A stretch of 64,000 bases of DNA from Hanleya hanleyi (GCA_036873755.1 JAVTVY010037093.1:109849-173848); one strand, 5' to 3'. Shown: positions 22,660 through 34,287, counted from the first letter of the stretch. Numbers and translations: made by a program. The notes: generated by a model not told the origin, from the letters alone.

Positions 22660-25096
22660 CTGCCTCCATCCCTATCCAGTAGCACCTCATCTGCAGAAGT
22701 CCATATGTGCGATCAGCGCTCTGATGTCCAGACTTGTCGTGAACTTCTGTCAACACTTGCTTCCGTAAGGATAAAGGTAAGATCAGCTGGTGCACCACTT
22801 TACCACGGATGTTGCACTTACGATAAAGGATACCCGACTTCACCACAACACGGCTCCATGACCGGAGAAGTTTCCGCACTGACTTCGGTTCCTTGTTTAG
22901 CTCGGCAGGAGTAGGTTGACGTTGTTTATCCCAGTAATAACGGAGTCGGTTAATAGTTGGATCAGAACGCTGGAGTTTGTCCATCTCAGACGGCACTATC
23001 GTAGGGAAAGCTGAAACACACACAGGGGCTGTCTGCTCCGAACGCGTCTGAACTTCCTCAAGCCATACCTCAGCTGTAGCCTCGCGGAACTGCTTTCCAA
23101 TTTCAGCCGGAACTTGGGTCGACATTTGCAACAGGGGAGGGCTGGTAACAAGTTCCTCCAACTGGCATGCTTCAGAGTGCTCCACTTTTCTGCTTAAGGC
23201 ATCAGCATTCCTGTTGCTTTTCCCAGAGCGGTACTTAATTGTAAACTGGTACTGAGCGAGTTCCGCAGCCCACCTCGACTCTGTGGCGCCAAGCTTAGCT
23301 GTTGTGTTTAAATAGCTGAGAGGATTGTTGTCAGTGAAGATGATGAACTCTGCGCCCAAAAGCATGTCCCGGAATTTTTCTGTAACAGCCCATTTAAGAG
23401 CCAGCAGCTCCAGTTTGCGGCTGCTGTAGTTTTTCATTGCTTTTTCATTGTTCCGGAGACCTCTGCTACTATAGGCTATGACGACTGTCTGGTCTCCTTG
23501 TCGTTGAGAGAGAACTGCACCCAAGCCCAGCAAGCTAGCGTCGATCTCTAAGATGAAGGGCACACTGAAGTCTGGGTGGCCTAGTACGGGTGGACTGCAC
23601 AACCTGGCTTTTAGCTCGTTGAATGCTAGCATACATTCATCAGTCCATCGCTCCATGAAAGGTCTTGGGTCTTTGATTTCTGTTTTCCTTTTAGCTTTGC
23701 CTCTTCTCTTGGTCTTGACTCCAGTGAGCAGTGCATGGAGAGGTGCAGCTACTTTGGCATATTCCGGAACAAAACGACGGTAATAACCAGCTAGGCCCAA
23801 GAACCCACGGAGTTCCGACTCTGTTGTAGGAATCTTCCAATCTCGTACAGCATTTGTTTTCTCCGGATCCGGTGAGATACCTTCTTCCTCGATGATATGA
23901 CCAAGGTAGCGCAATTTCTCCTTAAATAGGTGACACTTCTTGGGTTTCACTTTGAGATTATATTTTGTCAGCCGCGTCAAAACCATATCCAGCCTACTGA
24001 GGGTTTCTTCAAAGGTCGTACCAAAAACCAGTATGTCATCCAGGTAAATTAGGACTGTTTGAAAGTTTTCATCACCGAGTACCTTGTCCATGAGACGCAT
24101 GAATGTCGCTGGCGCGTTACATAATCCGAATGGCATACGTAAAAACTCAAATAATCCCCCGGTTCCGACTCTAAAAGCGGTCTTCTCAACATCCTCTGGT
24201 GCAACTGGTACTTGGTGAAAACCATGTGCTAGGTCAAGGCTACAGAAATACTTCGCTCCCCGTAACACCTGTAGAGCCTCTTCTATCCTAGGGAGTGGAT
24301 ATGCATCCTTACGGGTCTTCCGGTTCAGAGCGCGGTAATCTACACACAGACGTAAACTGTTGTCCTTTTTCCGGACTAAGACGACTGGAGACGCAAAAGG
24401 ACTCGTCGATTCCCTGATGACTCCTTTGTTCAATGCTGCCTTCAAATAGTCACGTACCTCTCCCCATTGTTGAGGGAGAATACGCCGATGGGGTACTCGA
24501 ACCGGAACATTATCCTCTAATAGGATACGATGAGTCACCTCATTGCAGCACCCAATGTCATCTTCCGAAGCACTAAATATCTCGGAATGTTTGGAAAGAA
24601 GAGCTTCTACTTGCTGTTGCTGATCTGCATCCAATCCTCCTCCAAAGTTCACCTTAGAGATCACTTCTTGTGCGAGTGTAGATGTTCTACATTCGGCAGA
24701 TATTTCATTGATTACTACTTCACAGTCATTGACTTGATCAACTTGAATTTCAGGATCTACATCACAGTTCCTCAGTACACCGATCATAGTTCTAGGCTGT
24801 AGGTAAACATCCGAATCGCCGAAATTGGCTATTTGTACAGGTACACGGCCAAAATGGCCAACAGTAACATATGCAGGACCCAGCGCCAACCCTCTGGGGA
24901 GTGGGCCAACATGTGATTCTGAATGTTCAAGTAGGGCCTCATACTTGCATCCTCGCTTGGCAGCTCTTGTTGTCCCATCCACTACTACAATAGTCCGACT
25001 TGGAATCCTAACAGGTTTTCTCCCTGCAACCCGAACCCTGTACAAAGTGTCTTTACACTCATCAGCGTCAGTCAGCGTGCCTGAGATACAACACAT
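22601..25096 (-). CDS. pol: Gypsy pol: reverse transcriptase, RNase H, integrase zinc finger
   Basis: The 831-residue frame begins in the protease-RT linker. Reverse transcriptase covers about 200-420, with SLDLAHGFHQV and the catalytic YLDD at 351-354. The connection domain is followed by RNase H, with EIDAS near 517-521 and TDNNPLSYL near 588-596. The H2C2 integrase zinc finger (HDKSGH...CSTCSRC) is near 793-826, where the frame ends prematurely. The protein copies element RNA into DNA and removes the RNA template. Gag and protease lie upstream on the same strand. The first methionine is not a native start, because pol is normally made as a Gag-Pol polyprotein. Confidence 0.93.
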   Translation of the reverse strand: MCCISGTLTDADECKDTLYRVRVAGRKPVRIPSRTIVVVDGTTRAAKRGCKYEALLEHSESHVGPLPRGLALGPAYVTVGHFGRVPVQIANFGDSDVYLQPRTMIGVLRNCDVDPEIQVDQVNDCEVVINEISAECRTSTLAQEVISKVNFGGGLDADQQQQVEALLSKHSEIFSASEDDIGCCNEVTHRILLEDNVPVRVPHRRILPQQWGEVRDYLKAALNKGVIRESTSPFASPVVLVRKKDNSLRLCVDYRALNRKTRKDAYPLPRIEEALQVLRGAKYFCSLDLAHGFHQVPVAPEDVEKTAFRVGTGGLFEFLRMPFGLCNAPATFMRLMDKVLGDENFQTVLIYLDDILVFGTTFEETLSRLDMVLTRLTKYNLKVKPKKCHLFKEKLRYLGHIIEEEGISPDPEKTNAVRDWKIPTTESELRGFLGLAGYYRRFVPEYAKVAAPLHALLTGVKTKRRGKAKRKTEIKDPRPFMERWTDECMLAFNELKARLCSPPVLGHPDFSVPFILEIDASLLGLGAVLSQRQGDQTVVIAYSSRGLRNNEKAMKNYSSRKLELLALKWAVTEKFRDMLLGAEFIIFTDNNPLSYLNTTAKLGATESRWAAELAQYQFTIKYRSGKSNRNADALSRKVEHSEACQLEELVTSPPLLQMSTQVPAEIGKQFREATAEVWLEEVQTRSEQTAPVCVSAFPTIVPSEMDKLQRSDPTINRLRYYWDKQRQPTPAELNKEPKSVRKLLRSWSRVVVKSGILYRKCNIRGKVVHQLILPLSLRKQVLTEVHDKSGHQSADRTYGLLQMRCYWIGMEADARNHCSTCSRCAMSKFGN

Positions 25097-26240
25097 ATCA
25101 CGAATCGTTAGATTCTTGGTATGTGCTTTAGAATAGGTTAACCAGAAGACTATTCTGTGAAGTCATGTGACGCAGTCAGTATGTCGGCACCTCTTCCCAC
25201 TTCCCTTATATGTGTTGTAATTTTTTCCTGTATATGGCGAGATTCTGCTGGTGGACGTTTCGTCCCCGAGGCCCGCCCCCTGTACAGACCTTTTGGTCTT
25301 TGATATATGTTGGCATTTTGTGGGAAGTTGATGCTGGGTCGACATCGGGCCTTACAGGCTAGTCTTTTGTGTTAAATGCCGTCATTTACATCTGACGACG
25401 ATACAGCTCACCAATCTCCAATGTACGAGTTGTCACAGCGAAACAGCTCACCAATTACCAGTATACGAGTTGTCAGAGCATTTCCATCATAGCTCTCTAG
25501 ATTTGTATCTAATACCGCTTATGCCGGTGCTAGGGGCCGTGTGGTCATATCATCCAAGTTGCCACATGAACAGGTACAATAAAAGCGTACCTGAGATACA
25601 ACACATATCACGAATCGTTAGATTCTTGGTATGTGCTTTAGAATAGGTTAACCAGAAGACTATTCTGTGAAGTCATGTGACGCAGTCAGTATGTCGGCAC
25701 CTCTTCCCACTTCCCTTATATGTGTTGTAATTTTTTCCTGTATATGGCGAGATTCTGCTGGTGGACGTTTCGTCCCCGAGGCCCGCCCCCTGTACAGACC
25801 TTTTGGTCTTTGATATATGTTGGCATTTTGTGGGAAGTTGATGCTGGGTCGACATCGGGCCTTACAGGCTAGTCTTTTGTGTTAAATGCCGTCATTTACA
25901 TCTGACGACGATACAGCTCACCAATCTCCAATGTACGAGTTGTCACAGCGAAACAGCTCATCAATTACCAGTATACGAGTTGTCAGAGCATTTCCATCAT
26001 AGCTCTCTAGATTTGTATCTAATACCGCTTATGCTGGTGCTAGGGGCCGTGTGGTCATATCATCCAAGTTGCCACATGAACAGGTACAATAAAAGCGTAC
26101 CTGAGATACAACACATATCACGAATCGTTAGATTCTTGGTATGTGCTTTAGAATAGGTTAACCAGAAGACTATTCTGTGAAGTCATGTGACGCAGTCAGT
26201 ATGTCGGCACCTCTTCCCACTTCCCTTATATGTGTTGTAA
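25081..26240. repeat. 510-bp tandem duplication inside pol (two full units plus 140 bp)
   Basis: CTGAGATACAACACATATCA starts units at 25081, 25591 and 26101, an exact 510-bp period. The first ~140 bp of each unit is pol coding sequence; the remaining ~370 bp is foreign. The third unit runs only through the pol part and then continues as the original protease region. The structure is therefore pol segment - insert - pol segment - insert - pol segment. Units differ at only a few positions, so the event is recent. Two 60-aa frames within it are duplication artefacts. Confidence 0.9.
25221..25590. mobile_element. 370-bp foreign insert with paired ACAGCTC hairpin units
   Basis: Its right part (AATACCGCTTATGCCGGTGC... 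GGGGCCGTGTGGTC) is related to the tail of the insertion at 19836-20393. Two copies of ACAGCTCACCAAT...ACGAGTTGT lie in tandem near 25423-25475 and can each fold into a hairpin. It is repeated at 25731-26100. Retroelement end fragment is the likeliest reading. Confidence 0.5.
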
Positions 26241-26742
26241 CTGACATTTCACTGTGGAGGGCAAGCACATTTGCCCATGTAGACTGAGACTCTTGCACCA
26301 GTTTTTGCAAGAAATTTGGTCCATCAAATTCTTTCAATGTTTCAAATATACAGTTAAAAATATTGCTACCAATAACACCCGGACAGTCCTTCTTACGTGC
26401 AGCAATAGGCGTATCTAAAGGGTCACGTACCACCAAAAATCCCATCCGTTGAAACGTTGTACCGAGTGCGGTCACATCAAGCTCAATATAACCCAAATAG
26501 GGAACATCCAGTCCCTGTGCTCCAGAGATATGGATAAACGCTGATACGTCCAAGAGGTCTCCCTCTTGAATAAGATTTTCCTTAAAAAACGATTCGGTGA
26601 CTGTCGAAATCTGTGCTCCGGTGTCTAACAAACACCGCACCTCACTACGACCAAGCTTCACCAACACTTCAGGACATTTTCCTACAGCTTTCGACAATAT
26701 CGAGCCTTCAGTCCCCATTTCACCCGAAATGTGGCTCTTCAT
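26170..26742 (-). pseudogene. Gypsy aspartic protease region
   Basis: The frame of 190 residues contains VRCLLDTGAQISTV, the retropepsin active-site DTG motif, followed by a flap-like region. PGVIGSNIFN near residues 118-127 fits the second conserved (I/L)GxD/N-type strand. It cuts the Gag-Pol polyprotein in related elements. It lies in a different frame from gag (start difference not divisible by three) and from pol. The 3' end is disturbed by the 510-bp tandem insertion, so it is listed as broken. Confidence 0.85.
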
Positions 26743-26753
26743 GACGGGTGTCT

Positions 26754-27785
26754 CTAGTTTAACGCTTCGCCGGTTGTGACATCCAATTGTGTTCGGTCAC
26801 CATTGTATGTAGGGCAGTCTCTCCTCATGTGATCCGCCGAACCACACTCCCAACATCGTCGCGGGATGTTGCTCCGAGCTCGGTATGGTTGGTTTTGTCT
26901 GGCTGCACCCCGTTTGTTTGCCTGAAGTTCTTGTAGTAACTTCTCAATTTGTTGCTGTTGAGAGGCAAGTTGTTGTCCTTGCTTCTTCACCTCAGTTAAC
27001 AGATCATCATCACTGCTGGTGATCTCCTGGAATGTTATTTCCTTTGCTTTGACTAGCTGCTTCTTCCCAGTCGCACCTAGCCACTGTTGTGCTCTATCGC
27101 GCATCTCAAAGTAGTCTAATTCAGCTGATTCTATGTTCAGGCGACGAATTTCACGACACAAACTCTCATCGCGCACAGCTTCAGCTAATCGTCCCTTGAG
27201 CGTGCTTTTACGACAGTCCTTAAAAGATGGATCTAAAAGCATGATCCTGTCATAAAGTTCCACCAGTGCAAGTGAACAAGTTAATAAATCTTCACCTTCC
27301 TGCTGTTGGTAGGCAAAGAACTTCTGCTGAAGTTGAGGCAACGTGTTGCCATCACCGAAAACCTTGAGAAGAACACCAAACACCTTTTCAGCATCGCAAA
27401 CTATATCATCCCCCCGACCCAGGACTTCCTGACGTGCTTTACCAGACAAATGTTCCACGACAAATGCAGCTTGCTGTCTGCGATTTAACTTCCTTGTCGC
27501 CAGCTGACCACGAACATCTGCCACCCATTCTTGGATAGTCGGCTCAGAAGCTCTATCCGGTTTGTCGCGAAATCTATCAAGCTTACGTGCTGATGACACA
27601 TATACGAGACGTTCATCTGCTGGGGTAGGAGTAGCATCACCTCTGGCAAGTTTCTCATGTAAAAGGGCAGCTTCTGCTTTTGCCTCAGCGGCCTCTTTTT
27701 TTGAAAGTTCATGCTGCAATTTCTCTCTTTCTATCTCGGCAAGTGCGTCTCGCAATGCCTCGCGTGTTTCTTCAATGGTTGCCAT
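26754..27785 (-). CDS. gag: Gypsy Gag polyprotein
   Basis: An intact 343-residue frame starting MATIEETREAL. The N-terminal 70 residues are strongly charged and alpha-helical, then a capsid-like region follows (LDRFRDKPDRASEPTIQEWV to about 240). A glutamine-rich coiled stretch lies near 265-290. A single CCHC zinc knuckle, CWECGSADHMRRDC, sits near the C-terminus at about 312-325. It would form the particle that packages element RNA. It overlaps or abuts protease in another frame, so a frameshift is needed to reach pol. Confidence 0.92.
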   Translation of the reverse strand: MATIEETREALRDALAEIEREKLQHELSKKEAAEAKAEAALLHEKLARGDATPTPADERLVYVSSARKLDRFRDKPDRASEPTIQEWVADVRGQLATRKLNRRQQAAFVVEHLSGKARQEVLGRGDDIVCDAEKVFGVLLKVFGDGNTLPQLQQKFFAYQQQEGEDLLTCSLALVELYDRIMLLDPSFKDCRKSTLKGRLAEAVRDESLCREIRRLNIESAELDYFEMRDRAQQWLGATGKKQLVKAKEITFQEITSSDDDLLTEVKKQGQQLASQQQQIEKLLQELQANKRGAARQNQPYRARSNIPRRCWECGSADHMRRDCPTYNGDRTQLDVTTGEALN

Positions 27786-28159
27786 GACAATAACGGGGTG
27801 GGGAGTGAGACATTAAATCGCTAAAATAACCACCTCTCTAACATTGCATAATATAAGTTGTAGTTGCTTACGGCAATGTGGGAAACACTAGTTTAGCAAT
27901 ATGATCTGTACAATATAACATGCAGCATACATATCATAAAATTACAATCAATCCGACCAATATAATATTAGATTTACAAATCAATCAATTCTGGATAGCA
28001 GTTCATCGATGCATCCCAATGTTCAACGAAACTACCTTACTTCACAGCAGACGACACACACGGAAAAGAGTCCAAATAGTCCACAAGTTCCAGCACTGAT
28101 GTCCACATCCAGCCAGATCGGCACACGGAACACACAGACAGGGGGTAGATTGTACGCAT

Positions 28160-28175
28160 CCCACTTCTGACACCA
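28160..28175 (-). promoter_or_regulatory. Primer-binding site, tRNA-Leu-like
   Basis: Plus-strand CCCACTTCTGACACCA equals the 3' end of animal leucine tRNAs including CCA. On the element strand it is TGGTGTCAGAAGTGGG, three bases from the 5' LTR edge. Confidence 0.85.
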
Positions 28176-28178
28176 AAA

Positions 28179-30332
28179 TGTGGCGGGGGGTAGAATTTAG
28201 CAACAGAAAACAACACAACTCAGGATGGTGGTGAAGACTTGCTTTGTATTGCTCATCAACTCAAAACCCATGCGTACAGTGTTTACCCAGGAGGGTAACT
28301 GATCGGGTAACTGATCCTGAGAAAGATACAAAAATACGTAACGTGTGAGAAATATCTTGTGTGAAACAACGATTACATCTCGAACACAAGAGTCATCATG
28401 TTAGGACTCTTCAATTCAATAGCTATGTGACACACTCTGTATGAAACAATAAATTATATGCAATACCACTGGTCTATGTGAGAAACATCCTGTATGTAAC
28501 TGGGAATATTTATCAAACACCAGGCTTATTACAAATTAAGTATGTCCACATAATCTCTATCCTGATATAATATGGCTTTGATATTAGAGATTATATATAA
28601 AAGGCTTCTAAACAGCACCATCAAGTCATAGATGAGGAAATGACAGTTCACAAGTTGTGCACAGAGGCAACTACAGAGCACCATACATTTTATGTGAACA
28701 CAGATGAAATTGATGAGCAAATGTTCGTGTCAACTAGGAATTAATAAATTGTTAACGATCAATAATTGACCAACGGTGAAATTCAACATTTGTGGAACTA
28801 TTACATGTACGTTTTAAGTAATAAACGCAGTGCGATAATTCAAGAATAGTTACTCAACTCTTGGCTCGATTCATTCTACCAATTCATATAATACACAAAT
28901 TATGGCAGTAGACGAATTTGATTTACGAATTAGCACTAGGGTGGATGGAATCGCTTTATCATCACAGTGATGTAATTCCACAATGAATAGCTAACTGTTA
29001 CTAACAACATTGCACAGTAACTAAACACAATTATCACATGGTAAACTTACCCCTGTCTGACCAGGGCACAAGATGAACACAAGAATGGAGTTTTACCAGG
29101 AAGCCACTACTGATCCACCATACTATAACAATGTGGCCAGTCTTCCATACAGATGCCTGAATAATAACAATGAATTCTAACTCTTTACCCTGTCACAATA
29201 TTCAGAAAAATGGTAATAATTGACAAAACTAACCAATATTCCCACAAACACATTTGTTGGGTCAAGGGAAATTACTCTTACAAATTTTGTATGACATAGA
29301 ATCATTAATTACAAGCGTCTAGTCCGTCATTCATAATAAGATTTAATTCAATTTCTGATAACTTTAGAGAATATACCCGCAGAGCGGGCTATAGCTCCGC
29401 TAGTAATTTTAGCTTACAGTTGCAAATACATAACTGTCACGAATCATTCCATAAACCATTACATTTTATCCCAAGAATCTCAATCATTAACTTATACAAT
29501 TCGCAAACACTCACCACGAAATTGGGAAACTTTGACTTTGCTCACAACCCACGAAAGACACAACGAAGCATCGCCGTCGCCATGACAACAAGCTGGCTTC
29601 ACACAGCGTAACGAAATAGCAAACTCATCTGCGTGAAAAGTAATATCAGCTATAAGTTTCTAACCAGCAATAACTCCTGGAACTATTAGCTGTTATCAGG
29701 CTGCGTGTTCCTAAATACATATCTTCTAGAGTTTCTAACAAACGATTGCATCAGAGCTATTTACACAGCACAGCGAGTCAAATCTACATGTCCGACCAAA
29801 CTTATCTTTGGCGGCTCATAATTACGATTTATCACTCAAATATAGGCTTATCAACAACGTACGCCAAATGTATGGTTATTACGCAGTAATATCACATAAT
29901 TTACAGAGTGTGGTAAGTAAAATAAAATGCATAATTACCTAAAAGGTTCGCCAAAGGTTCGCCTGACGGATTTTCACAACCTGTTTCCTTCGATGGAAAG
30001 ATGGCGACAGCGTTCATCACGTGACAGCCTCATAGAACACAAACGCACGTGTTCGCATTTCAAAAATATACTTTTTCTTCACTTAGTGAAACCTATAACT
30101 ATCTAATCACCCGTAGAAATTAAATACATGAGCTTATAATAAAAACTAACCACTGAATACCAAATTGACTGCACTTCGTATACAATCGGCAGCAGTCGGC
30201 AGTACTCGCGATCAGCTGTTTTAGATGTAAACATGGCTGACGTACGACACTCTAACAATGTGTCAACGACAGTAAATGGCAGTAATCATGGTAATTGGCA
30301 CTAATGAGAGACATATTTATAGCCACCTCACA
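28179..30332 (-). repeat. Gypsy 5' LTR
   Basis: A 2154-bp LTR, long for this class. It contains a ~34-bp scrap of the exon-like repeat (29307-29338) that the other LTR lacks at this place. Ends are TGTGGC...CTCACA. Confidence 0.9.
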
Positions 30333-30336
30333 CTAA

Positions 30337-31474
30337 CTATCGTCACATCCGAAGGAGTTATTCTCGGGTAACCATCACACATCCGTTGCCTGATTAAGGC
30401 TCCAGAATCCCTAAGGATAAAATTTCGCTTACATCAAAAATCCTCGATTAAATTGCTACAAATAAACTCGCCAAAGCCAGTAATATATTTTCTAAAGGCT
30501 GTCCATTCAGGCAGTTATGATTACGTGATAATTGCCATATGTTTATAACTAAATCTGAATTTTTAAATTAGAATGGAGCGGTTTGTGGGAATTTCCTCGG
30601 CATTGATTTCTTGTAAAAAAATTGTCAACTTTCTGATTCTTACAATACAGTATTCAATCCGAAAAAGGAGCGTGCCTACTGTTTTTATTCCATCTTAAGG
30701 ATAAATCCGAAAAAAGACATTTCAGATAAACGCAAGTACAATATTTAAACGGAAACAAACTTAGAAAAAATAGAGCCTAAAGGCTTTTTTATATATCGAT
30801 GTCTGGGAATGATAGAAACGATTGCCATTTGTCATGCCTGTGATCAGCTTCCCCACGGTTTTTGGGTAAAAAACCTAAACAGTCAAGTATTGTCTTTTAA
30901 TCAAAATATTACCACAAGCAAATGAACTAGAATTCTGCACCTTACATTAGACTCGCTGCAATGCATCGGCTACCCTGCCTCCCTTATGTTATAACAGTTG
31001 ACGTTGTTGCACAAAACAAGTGGCAAGTTACTTGTTCGCACGATTTAAAACAAAAATTGAGCGATGCATCATGGGTGATGAGCTGATTCTTAAACTGGAA
31101 TATCATTCCTCATCCTCCATCCAGGTCTGTGTGCTCTGTACTAGTACCAGCCCTGCATACACGTGGGTAAATACGCATGCTTCGCCTGCGATCATAGACA
31201 AGTCAAGCTTATAAGGGGGATATGCTGTAGAATGATCTCTTGGTTGCTTATTTGTCCACAAGTTTTACTTACATCTGAGTTTAAAGGGGGTGAAATATAT
31301 GACTGCTGATCTGGCTTTTATTTTGTTCAATTCTGAGAAAACATGAGGTCATGAATGTGACTCGCCACTCCTAAAAATTATGGCTGATCTGATATCTATG
31401 CCAAACCCATATTCTGCCAAGGTACGGCCAGAGGTGAGGACTAATCCTATGAAACGTACATAATTAATCACACC
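30337..31474. other. Non-coding stretch between two retroelements
   Basis: No gene or clear repeat seen. AT-rich, with only short random frames. Confidence 0.5.
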
Positions 31475-31703
31475 AATATTAAACATTTATAAACAATGTT
31501 ACTATTTATAACCAAACCAAACCTGCTTTGATTTATGCCTTAATCTCTGCCAGAGATATACAATACAAACGTTAAACGAAAGTTTAAACCAAAAGTTAAC
31601 TCACCTGGGGAGTTATCCCCCAGAGGAGTAGTCTCCCTTTAGGGGAGCTCTCCCAGCTCAGCCTGGATATATAAGCCAGCTCCCAGTATACTCTTCCTCT
31701 TTT
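31475..31703 (+). repeat. DIRS left inverted terminal repeat
   Basis: Positions 31521-31703 are nearly identical to the reverse complement of 38053-38235. The outer 58 bp (31475-31532) are exactly complementary to 31775-31832. Confidence 0.9.
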
Positions 31704-31774
31704 CTCATTGTTATAAACCGAGACCTGTAGTGTACAAGGCCGCGGAGTGAGGGGAAGGATGGGAGGGCCATTAC

Positions 31775-31857
31775 ATCAAAGCAGGTTTGGTTTGGTTATA
31801 AATAGTAACATTGTTTATAAATGTTTAATATTTATGGCCCAAACCTCACCTGCTTTG
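31775..31857. repeat. DIRS internal complementary region
   Basis: 31775-31832 is the exact reverse complement of the left outer end (31475-31532). 31830-31857 is the reverse complement of the right outer end (38226-38253). The two overlap in ATT at 31830-31832, and AAT is present at both element ends. This matches the template for rolling up the DNA into a circle for recombinase-based insertion. Confidence 0.88.
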
Positions 31858-32325
31858 CCTCACTACCAACATATGGAGGTGGGAACCTCGGCCTTAATGT
31901 ATTTGCAATAGCAGGCTGAATATCCGCTGAAATAATCACAAACAAGACAATCACAATCAACAAGAGAACCCTGGTCAGCACTCAAAAAGGTAATCAAGGA
32001 TATAAGAAGTGGTTACTTAGCTTGATGCATGTCTCCATGCATGCAGCTGTGGTCTTGGATGTGGAGCACAATGTTACCCTCCGTATAGGAACTCAGGCAG
32101 TACGGCCGGGATGAGCACTTGGAAGGCAGCATGTATTGATTGGGATCTTTGTACGCCAATGTATCATACAAGGTGTCATTATCTGTGATGTGGAGTGGTA
32201 CGCAGTATTACCGCCAACGGAACTGAGGCATCAGGACACCCGAGTTCGGAGGTAAGGCAAGATGAGTTGGTATAGTGTTAGCCAACGTGCCATACAAGTC
32301 GTCCACCTAACTAATCGCAGCGCTA

Positions 32326-33310
32326 GTCCACATTCCGCTTTAGGTCCAACTCTGTGTACTTTAATCCCTGATGCTGGACTGTTGAGAGTTGACAGCGGAA
32401 TCTTTGAGTCTCCTCTTTGTCTTGTCAACCTTCATTCAGATCTTTGTGCGTTGAACTTGTGAGTTGACTGCAAGGGGGCTCAGCTGCGATATAGAAGGCC
32501 ATAGCTATAACCTGAAATGACACAAACAGATCTGCAGTAAAGACAAAGATTAAAATCATAATTGTGTCAAATCTTAACATATAACTTGAGAGATGGTCCA
32601 ACTGACCTATTTCTTCTCTTAGGTGACCTAAAAAGAGCACAGATATGAGAATAATTCTCAATCAAAAAGAACCCTGGATGGTGAAGCAGCGGTTACTTAT
32701 GGAGTGAGTGAGTGAGTGAATAGGGTTTAACGTCGCTTTCAACATTTTTTCAGCTATATCACAACTGGGAAGGGAAGGGAGGGGAGGGGGAGGGGATCCT
32801 ACTTGGGTTACTTATGGAGAATAGAAGTTACTTATCATTTTAAATGACTTCATCCATGTATCTGTGATTGTGGTAGGGGTGCGCAGACTTACCACCATAG
32901 TAACCAAGGAACCTGAATGTCAGAGTTCGGAGGTTAAGCAAGAATGAGATGGGAAGAAACCTACAACGTCAATCCAGGCGACTAACTGATACCCCTGTCA
33001 GTCCACATTCCGCCTTATATCCAACTCTGTGTATTTTAATCCTTGATGCAGGTTGGACTGTTGAGAGTTGACAGCGGAATCTCTGAGTCTACTCTGTGTC
33101 TTTGTCAACTGTCTGTACTTTACTGCTGCTGACACTGGTGACCTGAAAATAAACATTATTAATACTCACAAAAGTGTCAGTTCTTGTACGTTGAAACTGT
33201 GAGTTGACCGCCAGGAGACTCAGCTGAGATGAACTAGAAGAACATAGCTTAACCTGAAATGACACAATCAAATCTGCAGTAAGGTCAAAGATTAAAACTC
33301 ACCATTGTGT
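32326..33310. repeat. Pair of diverged direct repeats within the DIRS 3' region
   Basis: AGTCCACATTCCGC...TTGAGAGTTGACAGCGGAAT occurs near 32326 and 32999, and GATCTGCAGTAAAGACAAAG-like sequence near 32530 and 33268. The offset is about 670-740 bp. Confidence 0.7.
32700..32815. repeat. GAGTGAGTGAGTGAG-headed dispersed repeat
   Basis: GAGTGAGTGAGTGAGTGAAT is followed by TTTAACGTCGCTTTCAACAT and CAGCTATATC. Relatives occur at 2563, 41150-41219 and 45700-45760. This family layout is familiar from gastropod genomes. It ends in a GGGAGGGGAGGGG tract. Confidence 0.7.
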
Positions 33311-33480
33311 CAGGTTTCTTGATTGATGACTAGAGAGTCGCTGACTGGCAAGTTGAGCTATTACTTCTTTCTGGTGATCATGTAATGTGTGGACTAACGA
33401 TATGCTGAGAGAGATGATACAGCAAGCCGGAGACTTGCTGCGATGATGACAATTTTGCCCCCCCCCCCTTTTTTTGAACG

Positions 33481-34287
33481 TTACCTGACCACGTGCTGGG
33501 CAGCCACTAGTGGCCCAAGCATGGTCACACTATCTGATTGGACTGACATATCTCTCAGATAGAAATTGGTAAACGTGGAATTTGCTGTCCAGGCACAAGA
33601 CTGGACAATGTCATGGAGGGACAAGTTTTTCCATAAGGGCCATGACGAAGCGATGGCGCGGATTTCATGAGAAGAAGCCGTCGATAGAAGCGGGGGAGCG
33701 TCAATGGCCAATTCAAAGGACCACTTAATGGCTTTCTTAACCACGAAGCGATGATATTATAGTAATGTCACGTACCACCGAAGGACGAAGGGACAAGAAT
33801 AACAGACGACACGAGCCCCGACCGAGATCGGTACGAGTGAGATAGTGACGTATGTCTCGAACAGGGCATAACAGAAGGTCGTCTTCGAGGCCATGAACGA
33901 AGTCTGATAACGCAGGGATGGAGTACAGACGTTGCGCACACGAACCTAAGCGAACAGACTCCTTTTGGCGATGAACTCCGGAATAGGTCGGAACGATACG
34001 CGCGACCAATCCGCCGAGCGGGTCAAAGAAGATCTTTCAAGTGCATGAAGTTCAGACACTCTAGACGCCAAAACAAAAGCCGCGAGAAAAACTGACTTGT
34101 AGGCCACAGCTTTAAGAGACTGTTCAAATGGCGGACGAATCAGAGCACACAGAACCACATCAATATCCCATTCCGGTAACAGCTGGAGAGTACGACGAGA
34201 CTGTAGCGCGAAAGCCCGAATGAGCGCAGAGATATTGTCATTTAGACTAATGTTGATGCCGGCAGAAAGACGTAAAAGCCTAGCCAA
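33481..34287 (-). pseudogene. DIRS tyrosine recombinase, frameshifted
   Basis: Homology runs through three reading frames (33946-34287, 33737-34009, 33481-33744). In order these give WDIDVVLCALIRPPFEQ, then LASRVSELHAL with the first catalytic arginine, then CPVRDIRHYLTRT, then ASSHEIRAIASSW with the H-x-x-R box, and finally AWTANSTFTNFYLRD with the nucleophilic tyrosine. This layout is that of DIRS-element recombinases, which insert circular element DNA without target duplication. All key boxes can be seen, but at least two frame changes break the gene. Confidence 0.85.

Larger units (their letters stand above)
18487..30332 (-). mobile_element. Decayed full-length Ty3/gypsy LTR retrotransposon
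   Basis: Two long direct repeats (18487-21188 and 28179-30332) both start TGTGGCGGGG and end CCACCTCACA. They enclose minus-strand gag, protease, RT/RNase H and integrase. CTAA flanks the element on both sides (18483-18486 and 30333-30336), consistent with a 4-bp target duplication. A primer site and polypurine tract sit at the expected LTR edges. Pol has frame breaks, a stop in integrase and a tandem insertion, so the copy cannot be autonomous. The LTRs remain very similar apart from later insertions. Confidence 0.93.

Noticed and set aside
25234..25275. Hammerhead ribozyme candidate on the minus strand (GGGGACGAAACGTCC core half)
   Set aside because: The GAC-GAAAC half is present, but no CUGANGA box with a matching stem II lies upstream. 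A plus-strand CTGACGA...GAAAC pair at 25410-25460 also fails base pairing next to the core.
25163..25855. Two identical 60-aa frames
   Set aside because: Identical because of the 510-bp tandem duplication; they cross the pol-insert junction.
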